Assembly (NCBI GenBank): GCA_025980475.1
Contig: JAICXL010000015.1
Coordinates: 1-39,988 of the forward strand
Reading direction: 5' to 3'
Length of the DNA: 39,988 nucleotides
Source of the DNA: Nocardioidaceae bacterium
GTDB lineage: Bacteria; Actinomycetota; Actinomycetes; Propionibacteriales; Nocardioidaceae
Below are positions 18,351-29,462 of the stretch, one piece after another. A program made the position numbers and the translations under genes. The notes under the pieces are model-generated. The model was not told the origin of the DNA. It made no database searches and saw only the letters and a program-made list of their open reading frames with translations. How positions within the stretch are numbered: the stretch's first letter is position 1; the number at the start of each line of letters is the position of its first letter.

Positions 18351-19322
18351 ATGACTCCACCGACCACCACTACCGCTCCCCCTGTCGCCACGGTGACCGA
18401 GCCCGACCGCGCCACCCTCGGTGCCGACGTCCAGTCCCGGAAGGAACAGCTGGCGCTGGCGATCTTCATCCTGGTGCCCTTCCTGGCGGTGCTGGCCGCG
18501 ATCCCGGTGGCCTGGGGCGGCTGGCTGAGCTGGACCGACGTGGGCATCACCGTGGTGATGTACTGGCTCACCGGGCACGGCGTCACCGTCGGCTACCACC
18601 GGCTGTTCACCCACAAGTCCTTCAAGCCCTCCCGCTGGCTGAAGAACGTGCTCGCGATCTGCGGCTCGATGGCGATCCAGGGACCCGTGGTCCGCTGGGT
18701 GGCCGACCACCGCAAACACCACAAGTTCTCCGACCGGGACGGCGACCCGCACAGCCCGTGGAAGTACGGCAACGACCTCAAGGCGCTCACCAAGGGCTTC
18801 ATGCACGCCCACCTGATGTGGCTCTTCGACACCGAGCAGACCTCACAGCGCAAGTACGCGCCGGACCTGATGAAGGACCGGGACATCGTCCGGATCTCCC
18901 GCGCCTTCCCGATCTGGGTGCTCATCTCCCTGCTCGCCCCCGCCCTGGCCGGCGGGCTGATCTCGTGGTCGTGGCAGGGCGCGCTGACCGCGTTCTTCTG
19001 GGGATCCCTCGTGCGGGTCTCCCTCCTGCACCACGTCACCTGGTCGATCAACTCGATCTGCCACACGATCGGTGATCGTCCCTTCGTCTCGCGCGACAAG
19101 TCCGCCAACGTCTGGTGGCTGGCGATCCCGTCGATGGGCGAGTCCTGGCACAACCTGCACCACGCCGACCCGACCTGCGCTCGCCACGGCGTTATGCGCG
19201 GACAGCTCGACACCTCCGCCCGGGTCATCTGGGCGCTTGAGAAGGCCGGCTGGGTGCACGACGTGCGCTGGCCCGTCAAGGAGCGCGTCGAGTCCAAGCT
19301 GGTTGCCAACCGGGCCGCCTGA
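18351..19322 (+). CDS. Membrane acyl-CoA (delta-9) desaturase
   Basis: A 323-residue integral di-iron desaturase. The three histidine boxes are HRLFTH (83-88), HRKHH (120-124) and HNLHH (267-271), with membrane helices at about 34-75 and 185-225. It introduces a cis double bond into stearoyl/palmitoyl-CoA and needs an electron donor not encoded nearby. GAGG sits five bases before the ATG. The stacked inverted repeats upstream suggest tight control, perhaps by the TetR protein encoded just downstream. Confidence 0.92.
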   Translation: MTPPTTTTAPPVATVTEPDRATLGADVQSRKEQLALAIFILVPFLAVLAAIPVAWGGWLSWTDVGITVVMYWLTGHGVTVGYHRLFTHKSFKPSRWLKNVLAICGSMAIQGPVVRWVADHRKHHKFSDRDGDPHSPWKYGNDLKALTKGFMHAHLMWLFDTEQTSQRKYAPDLMKDRDIVRISRAFPIWVLISLLAPALAGGLISWSWQGALTAFFWGSLVRVSLLHHVTWSINSICHTIGDRPFVSRDKSANVWWLAIPSMGESWHNLHHADPTCARHGVMRGQLDTSARVIWALEKAGWVHDVRWPVKERVESKLVANRAA

Positions 19323-19384
19323 AGCGTCGTACTCTCCTGACACCCAGCCCCCTGGACCCGGCCCAACCTGACACAATCCCGGCC

Positions 19385-20017
19385 GTGACCACTCCACTTC
19401 AGAGGCGGCCGGCGCGCGCCCGGATGACCGCGGCCGAGCGCCGCGAGCAGCTCGTCGAGATCGCCCGCGGCGTCTTCTCCGAGCGCGGGTTCGACGGTGT
19501 CTCGGTCGAGGAGATCGCCACGCGTGCGGGTGTGTCCAAGCCGGTGGTCTACGAGCACTTCGGCGGCAAGGAGGGCTTGTACGCCGTGGTCGTCGACCGC
19601 GAGGTGCAGCAGCTGCTCGGCATGATGCGCGAGGCGTTGACCGCCGGGCAGCCGCGCGTGCTGCTGGAGCAGGCCGCGTTCGCGCTGCTCGACTACGTCG
19701 AGCAGTCCTCGGAGGGGTTCCGGATTCTCGTCCGGGACAGCCCGCTGGGCTCGGAGACCGGTTCCTACGTCTCGATCATCAGCGACGTCGCCTCGCGCGT
19801 CGAGCACATCCTCGTCGACGAGTTCAAGCGCCGTGGCTTCGACGCCAAGACCGCGCCGATGTATGCCCAGATGCTGGTCGGGATGGTCGGCACCACCGGC
19901 CAGTGGTGGCTCAACGCGCGCAGACCCGGCAAGGAAGTCGTGGCCGCGCACCTGGTCAACCTTGCTTGGAACGGACTGTCCGGGCTGGAGCAGGACCCGG
20001 GACTGCGCAGCCGCTGA
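19385..20017 (+). CDS. TetR-family transcriptional regulator
   Basis: A 210-residue protein with an N-terminal TetR helix-turn-helix: RREQLVEIARGVFSERG, then VEEIATRAGVSKPVVYEHF (about 20-70). A ligand-binding domain with GMVGTTGQWWLNAR near its end follows. The GTG at 19385 is used. A TetR gene next to glmU is also seen in Mycobacterium tuberculosis (Rv1019), so this may be its ortholog. Its target is not known from sequence; the adjacent desaturase operator is one candidate. Confidence 0.88.
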   Translation: MTTPLQRRPARARMTAAERREQLVEIARGVFSERGFDGVSVEEIATRAGVSKPVVYEHFGGKEGLYAVVVDREVQQLLGMMREALTAGQPRVLLEQAAFALLDYVEQSSEGFRILVRDSPLGSETGSYVSIISDVASRVEHILVDEFKRRGFDAKTAPMYAQMLVGMVGTTGQWWLNARRPGKEVVAAHLVNLAWNGLSGLEQDPGLRSR

Positions 20018-20066
20018 GCGCTCGGGGTTTGCGCCGGCGGAGACGGGGCACCGTTGTCTTGAAGGA

Positions 20067-21032
20067 ATGCCAGGTCGCCGACCCTCCCACGACACCCGGG
20101 ACTTCACGATGGAGCAGGACAGCGCGGTGCTTCGCACCGCAGCGCCGAGCACCGGCCATGTCCTGCGCGCGCTCCTCCTCTTCCCGGCCCTGCTCACCGG
20201 CTGGTGGCTGCTGTCCACCGGGGCTGCGCATGCCGACGACGCGCATGCCGCCTCGGGCAGGGACGAGCCGGTCGCCGACTCGGCCACCGTGGACGGCGGC
20301 CAGCTGACCGACCAGCTCCGCCACACCACGCACGCAGCCTTGACCACCTCCATGGGGGCCGGCCGGCACAGTGCTCGTCGGGTCGGCGCCGACGTGCGCC
20401 GGACCGCCGCCACGGCGTCCGCGCAGCAGGGGACCGTGCCGGGGGTGTCGAGCGTCGACCATTCGGTCGACTCGGCCGGCTCCCCAGTGCGGCAGGTCGA
20501 CCGGACCGTGGCGGGCTCCGTCGCCGACGCGGGGCGGACTGTCCACCAGGCCACCCGGCACATCGTCGCCGCGGTCGAGCCCGTGCTGGCCGGCCTGGGT
20601 GTGCCGCCCCCGAAGTCTCCAGCTCCAGCGCGCGTGACGCGGGTCGCGGCCGCTGTGCCGGCGCACGTCGCCGTGCTCCGGCCGATGCCCCGACGCGTGC
20701 AGGCCGCCGCACCCCGTGTCGGATCCCCGCCGACCGTCGCGGCCGACGCCTGGTCGGCCTCGAGCACGTCCGTTGCCGATGCCGCCGCGCACTCCGGAAC
20801 GGCCCACCCCGGCGTCGTCATGACTCGCGGCGTCGACGCCCCATGGCCCGCGACACCGTCGACCCCGGCCCCGGCCGTCCCGGCTCCCACGACGTCGAGC
20901 TTCGTGTCGGCGGCCGCCCTGCTCGGTCTGCTGGTCCTTCTCCTGCCGTTGGTGCGCCGGTTCCGCTTCCGCCTCGACGCCTTCACGCTTCCCCTCGCAC
21001 CGGTCTACCCTCCGGGCTGCTCTCCCGACTGA
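20067..21032 (+). CDS. Exported Ala/Pro-rich protein with C-terminal membrane anchor, unknown function
   Basis: About 321 residues from ATG 20067, or 307 from ATG 20109; neither start has a well-spaced ribosome binding site. A signal peptide (LLLFPALLTGWWLLSTGAAHA) precedes a low-complexity region rich in Ala, Val, Ser and His. Heptad-like segments read STVDGGQLTDQL and VRQVDRTVAGSVADAG. A final helix (AALLGLLVLLLPLV) is followed by RRFRFR, which anchors the protein with a short inner tail. It has no LPXTG. It lies 81 bases upstream of the chaplin-like gene, so both may be made together as surface proteins. Confidence 0.65.
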   Translation: MPGRRPSHDTRDFTMEQDSAVLRTAAPSTGHVLRALLLFPALLTGWWLLSTGAAHADDAHAASGRDEPVADSATVDGGQLTDQLRHTTHAALTTSMGAGRHSARRVGADVRRTAATASAQQGTVPGVSSVDHSVDSAGSPVRQVDRTVAGSVADAGRTVHQATRHIVAAVEPVLAGLGVPPPKSPAPARVTRVAAAVPAHVAVLRPMPRRVQAAAPRVGSPPTVAADAWSASSTSVADAAAHSGTAHPGVVMTRGVDAPWPATPSTPAPAVPAPTTSSFVSAAALLGLLVLLLPLVRRFRFRLDAFTLPLAPVYPPGCSPD

Positions 21033-21069
21033 GGCACGCGCCTGCTCGCCGACAAGGCGGGCTTCCGCC

Positions 21070-21087
21070 CCGCGACGCCCGTCGCGG
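21070..21087. promoter_or_regulatory. Perfect 8-bp inverted repeat upstream of the chaplin-like gene
   Basis: CCGCGACG and CGTCGCGG are separated by two bases, 26 bases before the ATG and 13 bases before the ribosome binding site AAGGAG (21101-21106). It may be an operator or a leader hairpin. Confidence 0.45.
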
Positions 21088-21113
21088 TCCCACCTCAGAC
21101 AAGGAGATCAACC

Positions 21114-21965
21114 ATGCATCCATGGGTACGTCGCACCCTGTGCGGCTTGGGCCTGACCGGAGGCGCCCTCTTGCTGGGCGTCGCCATGGCCCAGTCGGCC
21201 TCCGCCGACAACACCACGTCCGGCCAGGACGGCATCGGCTCAGGCAACCAGACCGGCCTCGGCATCCAGGCACCCGTCAACGTCACCGGAAACCAGATCA
21301 CCGTCATCGGCCACGACAACACCGCGGACTCCGATGGCGGCTCTGCCACCAGCGGCGACACGTCGACCGCCAGCACGCCGACCGGCGGTGACAACACCAC
21401 CTCCGGCCAGGACGGCATCGGCTCAGGCAACCAGACCGGCCTCGCCATCCAGGCACCCGTCAACGCCAGCGGCAACCAGATCACCGTCATCGGCCACGAC
21501 AACACCGCCACCACCAGCGGCGACACGTCGACCGCCAGCACGCCGGCCGGCGGTGACAACACCACCTCCGGCCAGGACGGCATCGGCTCAGGCAACCAGA
21601 CCGGCCTCGCCATCCAGGCACCCGTCAACGCCACCGGCAACCAGATCGCGGTGGTCGGCGAGGGCAACACGACCGGCAACGGCGGCGGGTCGTCGGTCGT
21701 CAGCCCGCCGACCACCGGCCAGCCGGGCGCTCCCGGTGGCGGCGAAAGTGGCGGCACCACGCGTGGCGAGACCAGCCCGCCGCGGTCCGGGATCGGGACC
21801 GGCAGCAACGCCGGCCCGGCCGTCGCCGCGGCCACGCTCGCGCCGGTCGCCGGCGTCCTGCCCAACACCGGAGCGCCTGCAGGAGCAGGGGCTCTCGCGG
21901 CCCTGGCCCTGCTGCTGCTCCTCGGTGGCGCGCTGCTGCTGCGGCGCAGGGAGGTGCTCTGCTGA
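21114..21965 (+). CDS. Sortase-anchored surface protein with three chaplin-like repeats
   Basis: A 283-residue protein. A signal peptide ends near residue 31 (QSASA-D). Three nearly identical segments follow, each DNTTSGQDGIGSGNQTGL, then IQAPVN, then GNQITVIGHDNTA. They resemble the chaplin domain of streptomycetes (GNQV...APVN...GN.V.VIG) but lack its paired cysteines. A Gly/Ser/Pro spacer leads to LPNTG, a hydrophobic helix and RRR, a complete sortase signal. The protein would be covalently linked to peptidoglycan and may form amyloid-like or hydrophobic surface layers. The ATG has AAGGAG seven bases upstream. Sortase specificity and surface function are inferred. Confidence 0.85.
   Translation: MHPWVRRTLCGLGLTGGALLLGVAMAQSASADNTTSGQDGIGSGNQTGLGIQAPVNVTGNQITVIGHDNTADSDGGSATSGDTSTASTPTGGDNTTSGQDGIGSGNQTGLAIQAPVNASGNQITVIGHDNTATTSGDTSTASTPAGGDNTTSGQDGIGSGNQTGLAIQAPVNATGNQIAVVGEGNTTGNGGGSSVVSPPTTGQPGAPGGGESGGTTRGETSPPRSGIGTGSNAGPAVAAATLAPVAGVLPNTGAPAGAGALAALALLLLLGGALLLRRREVLC
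21207..21675 (+). repeat. Three long direct repeats encoding the chaplin-like segments
   Basis: Units begin at 21207, 21390 and 21555 (spacing 183 and 165 bases, both multiples of three). DNA identity over the first ~110 bases of each unit is very high, including synonymous positions. Recent duplication or gene conversion is likely, and repeat number could vary between strains. Confidence 0.9.
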
Positions 21966-22000
21966 TGTCCGACGACCACGCAGGCGGGAACGCCCGTGCG

Positions 22001-23053
22001 TCACCGGTCGCCGACGAGGACGTCCTGCACGACATGGCGGACCATGCCGATCCCGGTGAGCAGCCACGCCAGCGTGGCCACCCAGATCCACGCTGATCCG
22101 AGCTGGCCCAGCCACGGCAGTTGCTCGGCGTGGGCCAGCTCGTGGCTGCATACGGCATACATCCCGAGCGGGAAGACGATGCTCCACAGGTTGGCCTCGT
22201 AGACGAGCGGCACCCGATGGGTGACGTGCCGCCACCAGCCCATCGCGAAGAGGCCGGGCAGCAGCCAGGTGGCGACCGCCCAGAGCAGCAGCCCGACGCC
22301 GCGGACGACCTCCCGGACCGGCCCGACGAAGGGGCCGGCCGGGAGGGCGACGATGTGGGCCCCGGCCAGGACCGAGATGGCGGCGGCACCCATCGCCACC
22401 CAGTAGGGCGGGGTCAGGTCGGCGGCCGTGAACGGGTAGGCGAGCAATCTCATCACCACGAAGATGCCGTCGACGATGTAGACGAACAGTCCCAGGGCCC
22501 AGGCCACGACCGCGACCATCGGCAGGAGGTGCCCGCCGTACGTCGGGGCCAGCACGGCCGCTGCCACCGCGACCGACTGGCCTCCGACCGCCCACATGAA
22601 CCAGCTGCCGTTCGCCGAGGCCACGATCGGGTGCTCCCCGCGGCCGAGCCGGGTCGACCAGGGCACTGCGTAGCCCCGGGCCAGCCAGGCCACGGCCGCG
22701 ACCCCGAGGAGGATCGCCGAGATCGTCGGGTGGTGCCCGGCGAGCCGCACGGCGAGCACGTCGGCGGCCGCGACGAAGGAGTAGAACCCGAAGCCCCGGT
22801 GGGGGTGCGTGAAGTCCTCCACCAGCGCATGGCGGTAGGCCGCCAGCCGCCACAGGGTCAACAGGCACAGGACGACGAAGGCCACCACCGCGAGGTCGAG
22901 GAAGACCCACGACAACACGCCGTAACCGTCGCCCTGGAAGCCGATCGAGAGGATCCCGGTGGCCATGGCGGCAGCGAAGTAGCCGGGGGAGAGCTCCCTC
23001 AGGGCGGCGTGGACCCGTCGCCCGAGCCCTGGGTGTTCGACCGGTCCCGGCAC
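22001..23053 (-). CDS. TDT-family transporter (TehA/SLAC1-like)
   Basis: A 350-residue membrane protein with about ten hydrophobic segments. It begins ELSPGYFAAAMATGILSIG, the typical first helix of the tellurite-resistance/dicarboxylate transporter family. Members move malate, sulfite or other anions, so the substrate cannot be read from sequence. The GTG start lies four bases after the stop of the methyltransferase gene, with GAGGGG overlapping it. The operon with tam suggests an organic acid or its methyl ester as substrate, which is inference. Confidence 0.82.
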   Translation of the reverse strand: MPGPVEHPGLGRRVHAALRELSPGYFAAAMATGILSIGFQGDGYGVLSWVFLDLAVVAFVVLCLLTLWRLAAYRHALVEDFTHPHRGFGFYSFVAAADVLAVRLAGHHPTISAILLGVAAVAWLARGYAVPWSTRLGRGEHPIVASANGSWFMWAVGGQSVAVAAAVLAPTYGGHLLPMVAVVAWALGLFVYIVDGIFVVMRLLAYPFTAADLTPPYWVAMGAAAISVLAGAHIVALPAGPFVGPVREVVRGVGLLLWAVATWLLPGLFAMGWWRHVTHRVPLVYEANLWSIVFPLGMYAVCSHELAHAEQLPWLGQLGSAWIWVATLAWLLTGIGMVRHVVQDVLVGDR

Positions 23054-23057
23054 CCCC

Positions 23058-23843
23058 TCACGGTAGCGGCAGCTGCGCCACCACGAAGACGCGGCGGAAC
23101 TGCATCACCACGCCGTGCCCGTCGTCCGGGTAGGCCTCGCGGAGCCGTCGCCTCAGCTCGCCCTCGAAGCCGGGCCGCAGGTCGGCGGGCAGCGCCTGCA
23201 GGGTCGGGCGGGCGCTGGTGCCGCTGATCCAGGTGAAGACCGGGTCCTCCCCGTGCAGCACGTGCAGATAGGTGGTCTCCCAGGCGTCGACGGTGCACCC
23301 CAGGGCGCGGAGGGCACGGAGGTAGGTGCCCGCGTCGTGAGCGGCCGGGGCGGCCACGCCGGCGGTGTGGGCGTCGTACGGCGACTCCGCCGCCAGCGCG
23401 CGACGCACCGTGTGGCTCGGCTCCTCGAAGTTCCCGGGGACCTGAAGGGCGAGCCAGCCGCCCGGGGCCACCCGCTCGACGAGCGCGGGCAGCAGGTCGA
23501 GGTGTCCGGGCACCCACTGGAGGGTGGCGTTGGAGACGACCACGTCGACGGGCGCGGCCGCACCGGTGGAGCCTGGCGCGAGCCAGTCGCGCAGGTCGGC
23601 CACCTCGAAGAGCACCTCGCCGGCGGGTGCCCTCGCGACCATCTCGGGGCTGGCGTCGATGCCGGTGATCTGTGCCTCCGGCCAGCGCCGGGCGAGCAGG
23701 ACGGTCAGGTTGCCCGGCCCGCAACCGAGGTCGACGACCGTGCGCGGCGTCTCGGCCCGCACGCGGGCAAGCAGCTCGGTGAAGGGTCGGGCGCGCTCGT
23801 CGGCGTAGGTGAGATAGCGCTCGGGATCCCACTGGTGGGGCAT
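23058..23843 (-). CDS. tam: Trans-aconitate 2-methyltransferase (Tam)
   Basis: A 261-residue SAM-dependent methyltransferase. It starts MPHQWDPERYLTYADERARPF, a typical Tam beginning, followed by motif I VVDLGCGPGN (near 36), IDASPEMV and a substrate region with NATLQWVP and LQVPGNFEEPSH. Tam esterifies trans-aconitate, a by-product that inhibits aconitase. The ATG at 23843 is chosen by similarity; the frame continues upstream into the regulatory gap. The gene is divergent from a MarR regulator and followed by a TDT transporter. Confidence 0.88.
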   Translation of the reverse strand: MPHQWDPERYLTYADERARPFTELLARVRAETPRTVVDLGCGPGNLTVLLARRWPEAQITGIDASPEMVARAPAGEVLFEVADLRDWLAPGSTGAAAPVDVVVSNATLQWVPGHLDLLPALVERVAPGGWLALQVPGNFEEPSHTVRRALAAESPYDAHTAGVAAPAAHDAGTYLRALRALGCTVDAWETTYLHVLHGEDPVFTWISGTSARPTLQALPADLRPGFEGELRRRLREAYPDDGHGVVMQFRRVFVVAQLPLP

Positions 23844-23888
23844 GGCGATGACCTCGTCCTCTCGACAGCAGCGACTCTGCCCAGCAGC

Positions 23889-23906
23889 TATCTCGATGTC
23901 AAGATT
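23889..23906. promoter_or_regulatory. MarR-type palindromic operator between tam and the MarR gene
   Basis: TATCTCGATGTCAAGATT is an imperfect palindrome of the form ATCTYGA-N2-TCRAGAT (six of eight central pairs match at 23890-23905). It lies 46 bases from the tam start and 22 bases from the marR start. This shape is known for urate/TamR-type MarR proteins. One site could control both genes. Confidence 0.78.
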
Positions 23907-23927
23907 CTTTGTCGCTAGGATCGCGCC

Positions 23928-24416
23928 ATGGAGCACGACGAGGTGGACCGGCTCGTCGAGGCGTGGCAGCGGGAGCGGGCCGACCTCGACCTGTCACCGG
24001 TGGAGGTCTTCAGCCGGATCGGCCGGCTCTCGCGCCACCTCGACCTGGCCCGGCGCTCGGCCTTCACCGCGCACGCCATCGAGCCGTGGGAGTTCGACGT
24101 GCTGGCGGCGCTGCGGCGGGCGGGCGAGCCCTACCAGCTGACGCCGGGGCGGCTGATCCGCGAGACGCTGGTGACCAGCGGCACGATGACCAACCGGGTC
24201 GACCGGCTCGCCGCCCGCGGGCTGGTGCAGCGGGCCCCCGATCCGGGCGACCGGCGCGGCGTGCTGGTCGGCCTGACCCCGGCCGGACGCAGCACCGTCG
24301 ACGCCGCGTTCGAGGAGTTGCTCAACCGCGAGCGCCTGCTGCTGGAGTCGCTGCCCGAGGGCGACCGCACCCGCCTCGCCGACCTGCTCAGGACGCTGAT
24401 GTCGCCCTTCCGCTGA
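23928..24416 (+). CDS. MarR-family regulator, probable TamR
   Basis: A 162-residue winged helix-turn-helix protein. It has an N-terminal extension (about 1-35), recognition region LIRETLVTSGTMTNRVDRLAARGLV (about 85-108) and wing PDPGDRRGVLVGLTPAG. Streptomyces coelicolor has a TamR regulator divergent from tam that responds to trans-aconitate and related acids; the same arrangement and operator occur here. The stop codon lies inside the repeat element that fills the gap to the ABC-F gene. Confidence 0.88.
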   Translation: MEHDEVDRLVEAWQRERADLDLSPVEVFSRIGRLSRHLDLARRSAFTAHAIEPWEFDVLAALRRAGEPYQLTPGRLIRETLVTSGTMTNRVDRLAARGLVQRAPDPGDRRGVLVGLTPAGRSTVDAAFEELLNRERLLLESLPEGDRTRLADLLRTLMSPFR

Positions 24417-24494
24417 CCGGTCACTTCTGGTGCGCCACAACCCGCCGACTGGTCAACTTCGGCGAGTCGCAACCGGCCGACCGGTCACTTTCGT

Positions 24495-24498
<4 letters not shown>
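24413..24498 (+). repeat. 32-bp-unit repeat element, copy between marR and the ABC-F gene
   Basis: Two full imperfect 32-base units (24413-24444, 24445-24476) and a partial third (24477-24498) follow each other. Each starts CYGACYGGTCA, containing the palindrome GACCGGTC, followed by a TTC-rich stretch and GCG. The element spans the whole gap between the convergent genes and supplies the stop codons of both. A second, inverted copy lies inside the ABC-F reading frame. Confidence 0.85.
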
Positions 24499-26308
<1,810 letters not shown>

Positions 26309-26309
<1 letters not shown>

Positions 26310-27211
26310 CAGGCGTACTCCACCACGTGCGCGCCGGCGACCGGGCCGGGGGCCGCGACCGGGTCCGCGAAGCCGGCGTCGGCCAGGGCCTCCCGCACGC
26401 GGTGGGCGTGCTCGTGGTCGCGGCACAGCGCCAGCCAGGTCGGACCGGATCCCGAGAGCAGCATCGCCAAGGCCCCGGCGGCCAGACCGGCGTCGCGCGG
26501 AGCGGCCAGGTCGGGGCGCAGGCTCAGCGCGGCCTGCTCCAGGTCGTTGGCCAGCGTGGCGGCCAGGGCCTCGACCGAACCGGTTGCCAGCGCGTCGAGC
26601 AGTGCCTGCGGGAGCAGCTGGCTGTCGCCGAGGCCGAGACGGTCGTGCTCCGCGTAGACCGTCGCCGTCGACAGGCCGGCCGCCGACGGGACCGCCACCC
26701 ACCACCAGCTGCCGACGTCCGCGACGGCCTCGACCAGCTCCCCGCGGCTGGTGCCGAGCGCGGTGCCACCGAGCAGGGCGAAGGGCACGTCGCTGCCGAG
26801 CTCCGCCGCGATCGCGAGCAGCTCGTCGTCGGGGGTGCCGAGGTCCCACAGCCGGTCCAGCGCCACCAGGGTCGCGGCCGCGTCGGCGCTCCCCCCGGCC
26901 ATCCCCCCGGCGACCGGGATCCCCTTGGCGATCGAGACCCGGGCCGCGGCGTCGATGCCGTGGTGGGCCGCCAGCAACCGGCCCGCCCGCAGAGCGATGT
27001 TGGTCTCCTCGAGCGGCACGGCGGAGACGTCGACGGCGCCGACCGGGTCGACGGCCACCTCCCACGCCGGGGAGGCGGTCACGGTGACGTCGTCGTACAC
27101 CCCGATGGCCTGGTAGACGGTCATCAGCGGGTGGTAGCCGTCGTCGCGCACGGGCCCGACGCCCAGGCGGAGGTTGATCTTGGCTGCTGCGCGCACGGTC
27201 ACCGTGCTCAT
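26309..27211 (-). CDS. ispE: 4-diphosphocytidyl-2-C-methyl-D-erythritol kinase
   Basis: A 300-residue GHMP kinase. It starts [16 protein letters not shown] with DGYHPL, then has the ATP-binding loop [16 protein letters not shown] (near 100) and a C-terminal GSGPTWLAL motif. IspE phosphorylates CDP-ME in the MEP isoprenoid pathway. The ATG overlaps the rsmA stop (ATGA), and its stop overlaps the ABC-F start, as in a tight operon. Confidence 0.95.
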
Positions 27212-28071
27212 CGCAGCTGCTCCGCGACGCGGGCGAAGGCCGCGACGTCGAGCTCCTCGCCGCGGGCGGTCGGGTCCACACCGGCGGCGAGCAGCGCCGC
27301 CTCGGCGGCCTCCGTCGAGCCGGCCAGGCCGCGCAGGGCGCCGCGGAGCACCTTGCGCCGCTGACCGAACGCCGCGTCGACGACGGCGAAGACCTGCTGC
27401 CGCGTGGCGCTGGTCGCGGGCGGCTCCTGCCGGGTCCAGGCGACCAGTCCGGAGTCGACGTTGGGGGCGGGCCAGAACACGTTGCGGCCGACCGAGCCGG
27501 TACGGCGCACCTACGCGAACCAGGCCGCCTTCACCGACGGGATGCCGTAGGCCTTCGAGCCGGGTGTGGCCGCGAGCCGGTCGGCCACCTCGGACTGCAC
27601 CATCACCAGCCCGCGCTCCAGCGACGGCAGCAGCGCCAGCAGGTACAGCAGCACGGGCACCGCCACGTTGTAGGGAAGGTTGGCGACCAGTGCCGTGGGC
27701 GGCGGCCCGGGCACCCGCTCGACGCGCAGGGCGTCGCCGGGCACCACCTCCAGATCGGCGCCCGGGGCGTGGCGCTCGACCGTGTCGGGGAGCGCGGCCG
27801 CGAGGCGTTCGTCGACCTCGACGGCCACCACGCGCGCCACCACCTCCAGCAGGGCCAGGGTCAGCGAGCCCAGGCCGGGGCCGACCTCGAGCACGACGTC
27901 GTCGGGGCCGACCCCGGACTGGCGCACGACGCGTCGCACGGTGTTGGCGTCGATCACGAAGTTCTGGCCGCGCTGCTTGGTCGGCCGCAGCTCGAGGCGT
28001 GCCGCCAGGGAACGCACCTCTGCCGGACCGAGCAGGCTCGATCCGGCAGGGGCGTGGTCGGTCACGACCAC
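27208..28071 (-). pseudogene. rsmA: 16S rRNA dimethyladenosine transferase, interrupted by an in-frame TAG
   Basis: The two parts read in one frame as a full-length RsmA/KsgA of about 287 codons. The N-terminal part (28071-27514) has [16 protein letters not shown] motif [10 protein letters not shown] and the catalytic NLPYNVAVP. The C-terminal part (27510-27208) starts [21 protein letters not shown]. Between them a TAG at 27513-27511 falls within AWFA-stop-VRR, where relatives have one ordinary residue such as Ser or Asp. A single base change (TCG to TAG) would explain it. A GTG directly after the TAG could allow re-initiation. Start codons GTG 28071 or 28065 are possible. True mutation, readthrough and sequence error cannot be separated here. 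Confidence 0.85.
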
Positions 28072-28088
28072 GAGGCTAGACGGTCTGG

Positions 28089-29359
<1,271 letters not shown>

Positions 29360-29462
29360 AACAGGTTCAAGACACTAGGCACGACAGGGAGCAGTTGGCA
29401 AACCGGGATCCACGCCCGACCCTGCCCTACGGCGCCCCGAACGGGCCCCGGCGTGCCCGACG

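Noticed and set aside
21207-21675. Mobile element, because of the long direct repeats
   Set aside because: The repeats are in frame, encode the same protein segment and have no transposase or terminal repeats, so internal gene duplication explains them.
21964-22097. Small plus-strand frame after the sortase-anchored protein (ATGTCCGACGACC)
   Set aside because: Most of it is antisense to the end of the TDT gene, and it has no recognisable feature beyond an overlapping start.
23844-23936. Longer Tam protein starting near 23936
   Set aside because: The extension would cover the operator and has no similarity to Tam N-termini, which begin at MPHQWDPERY.
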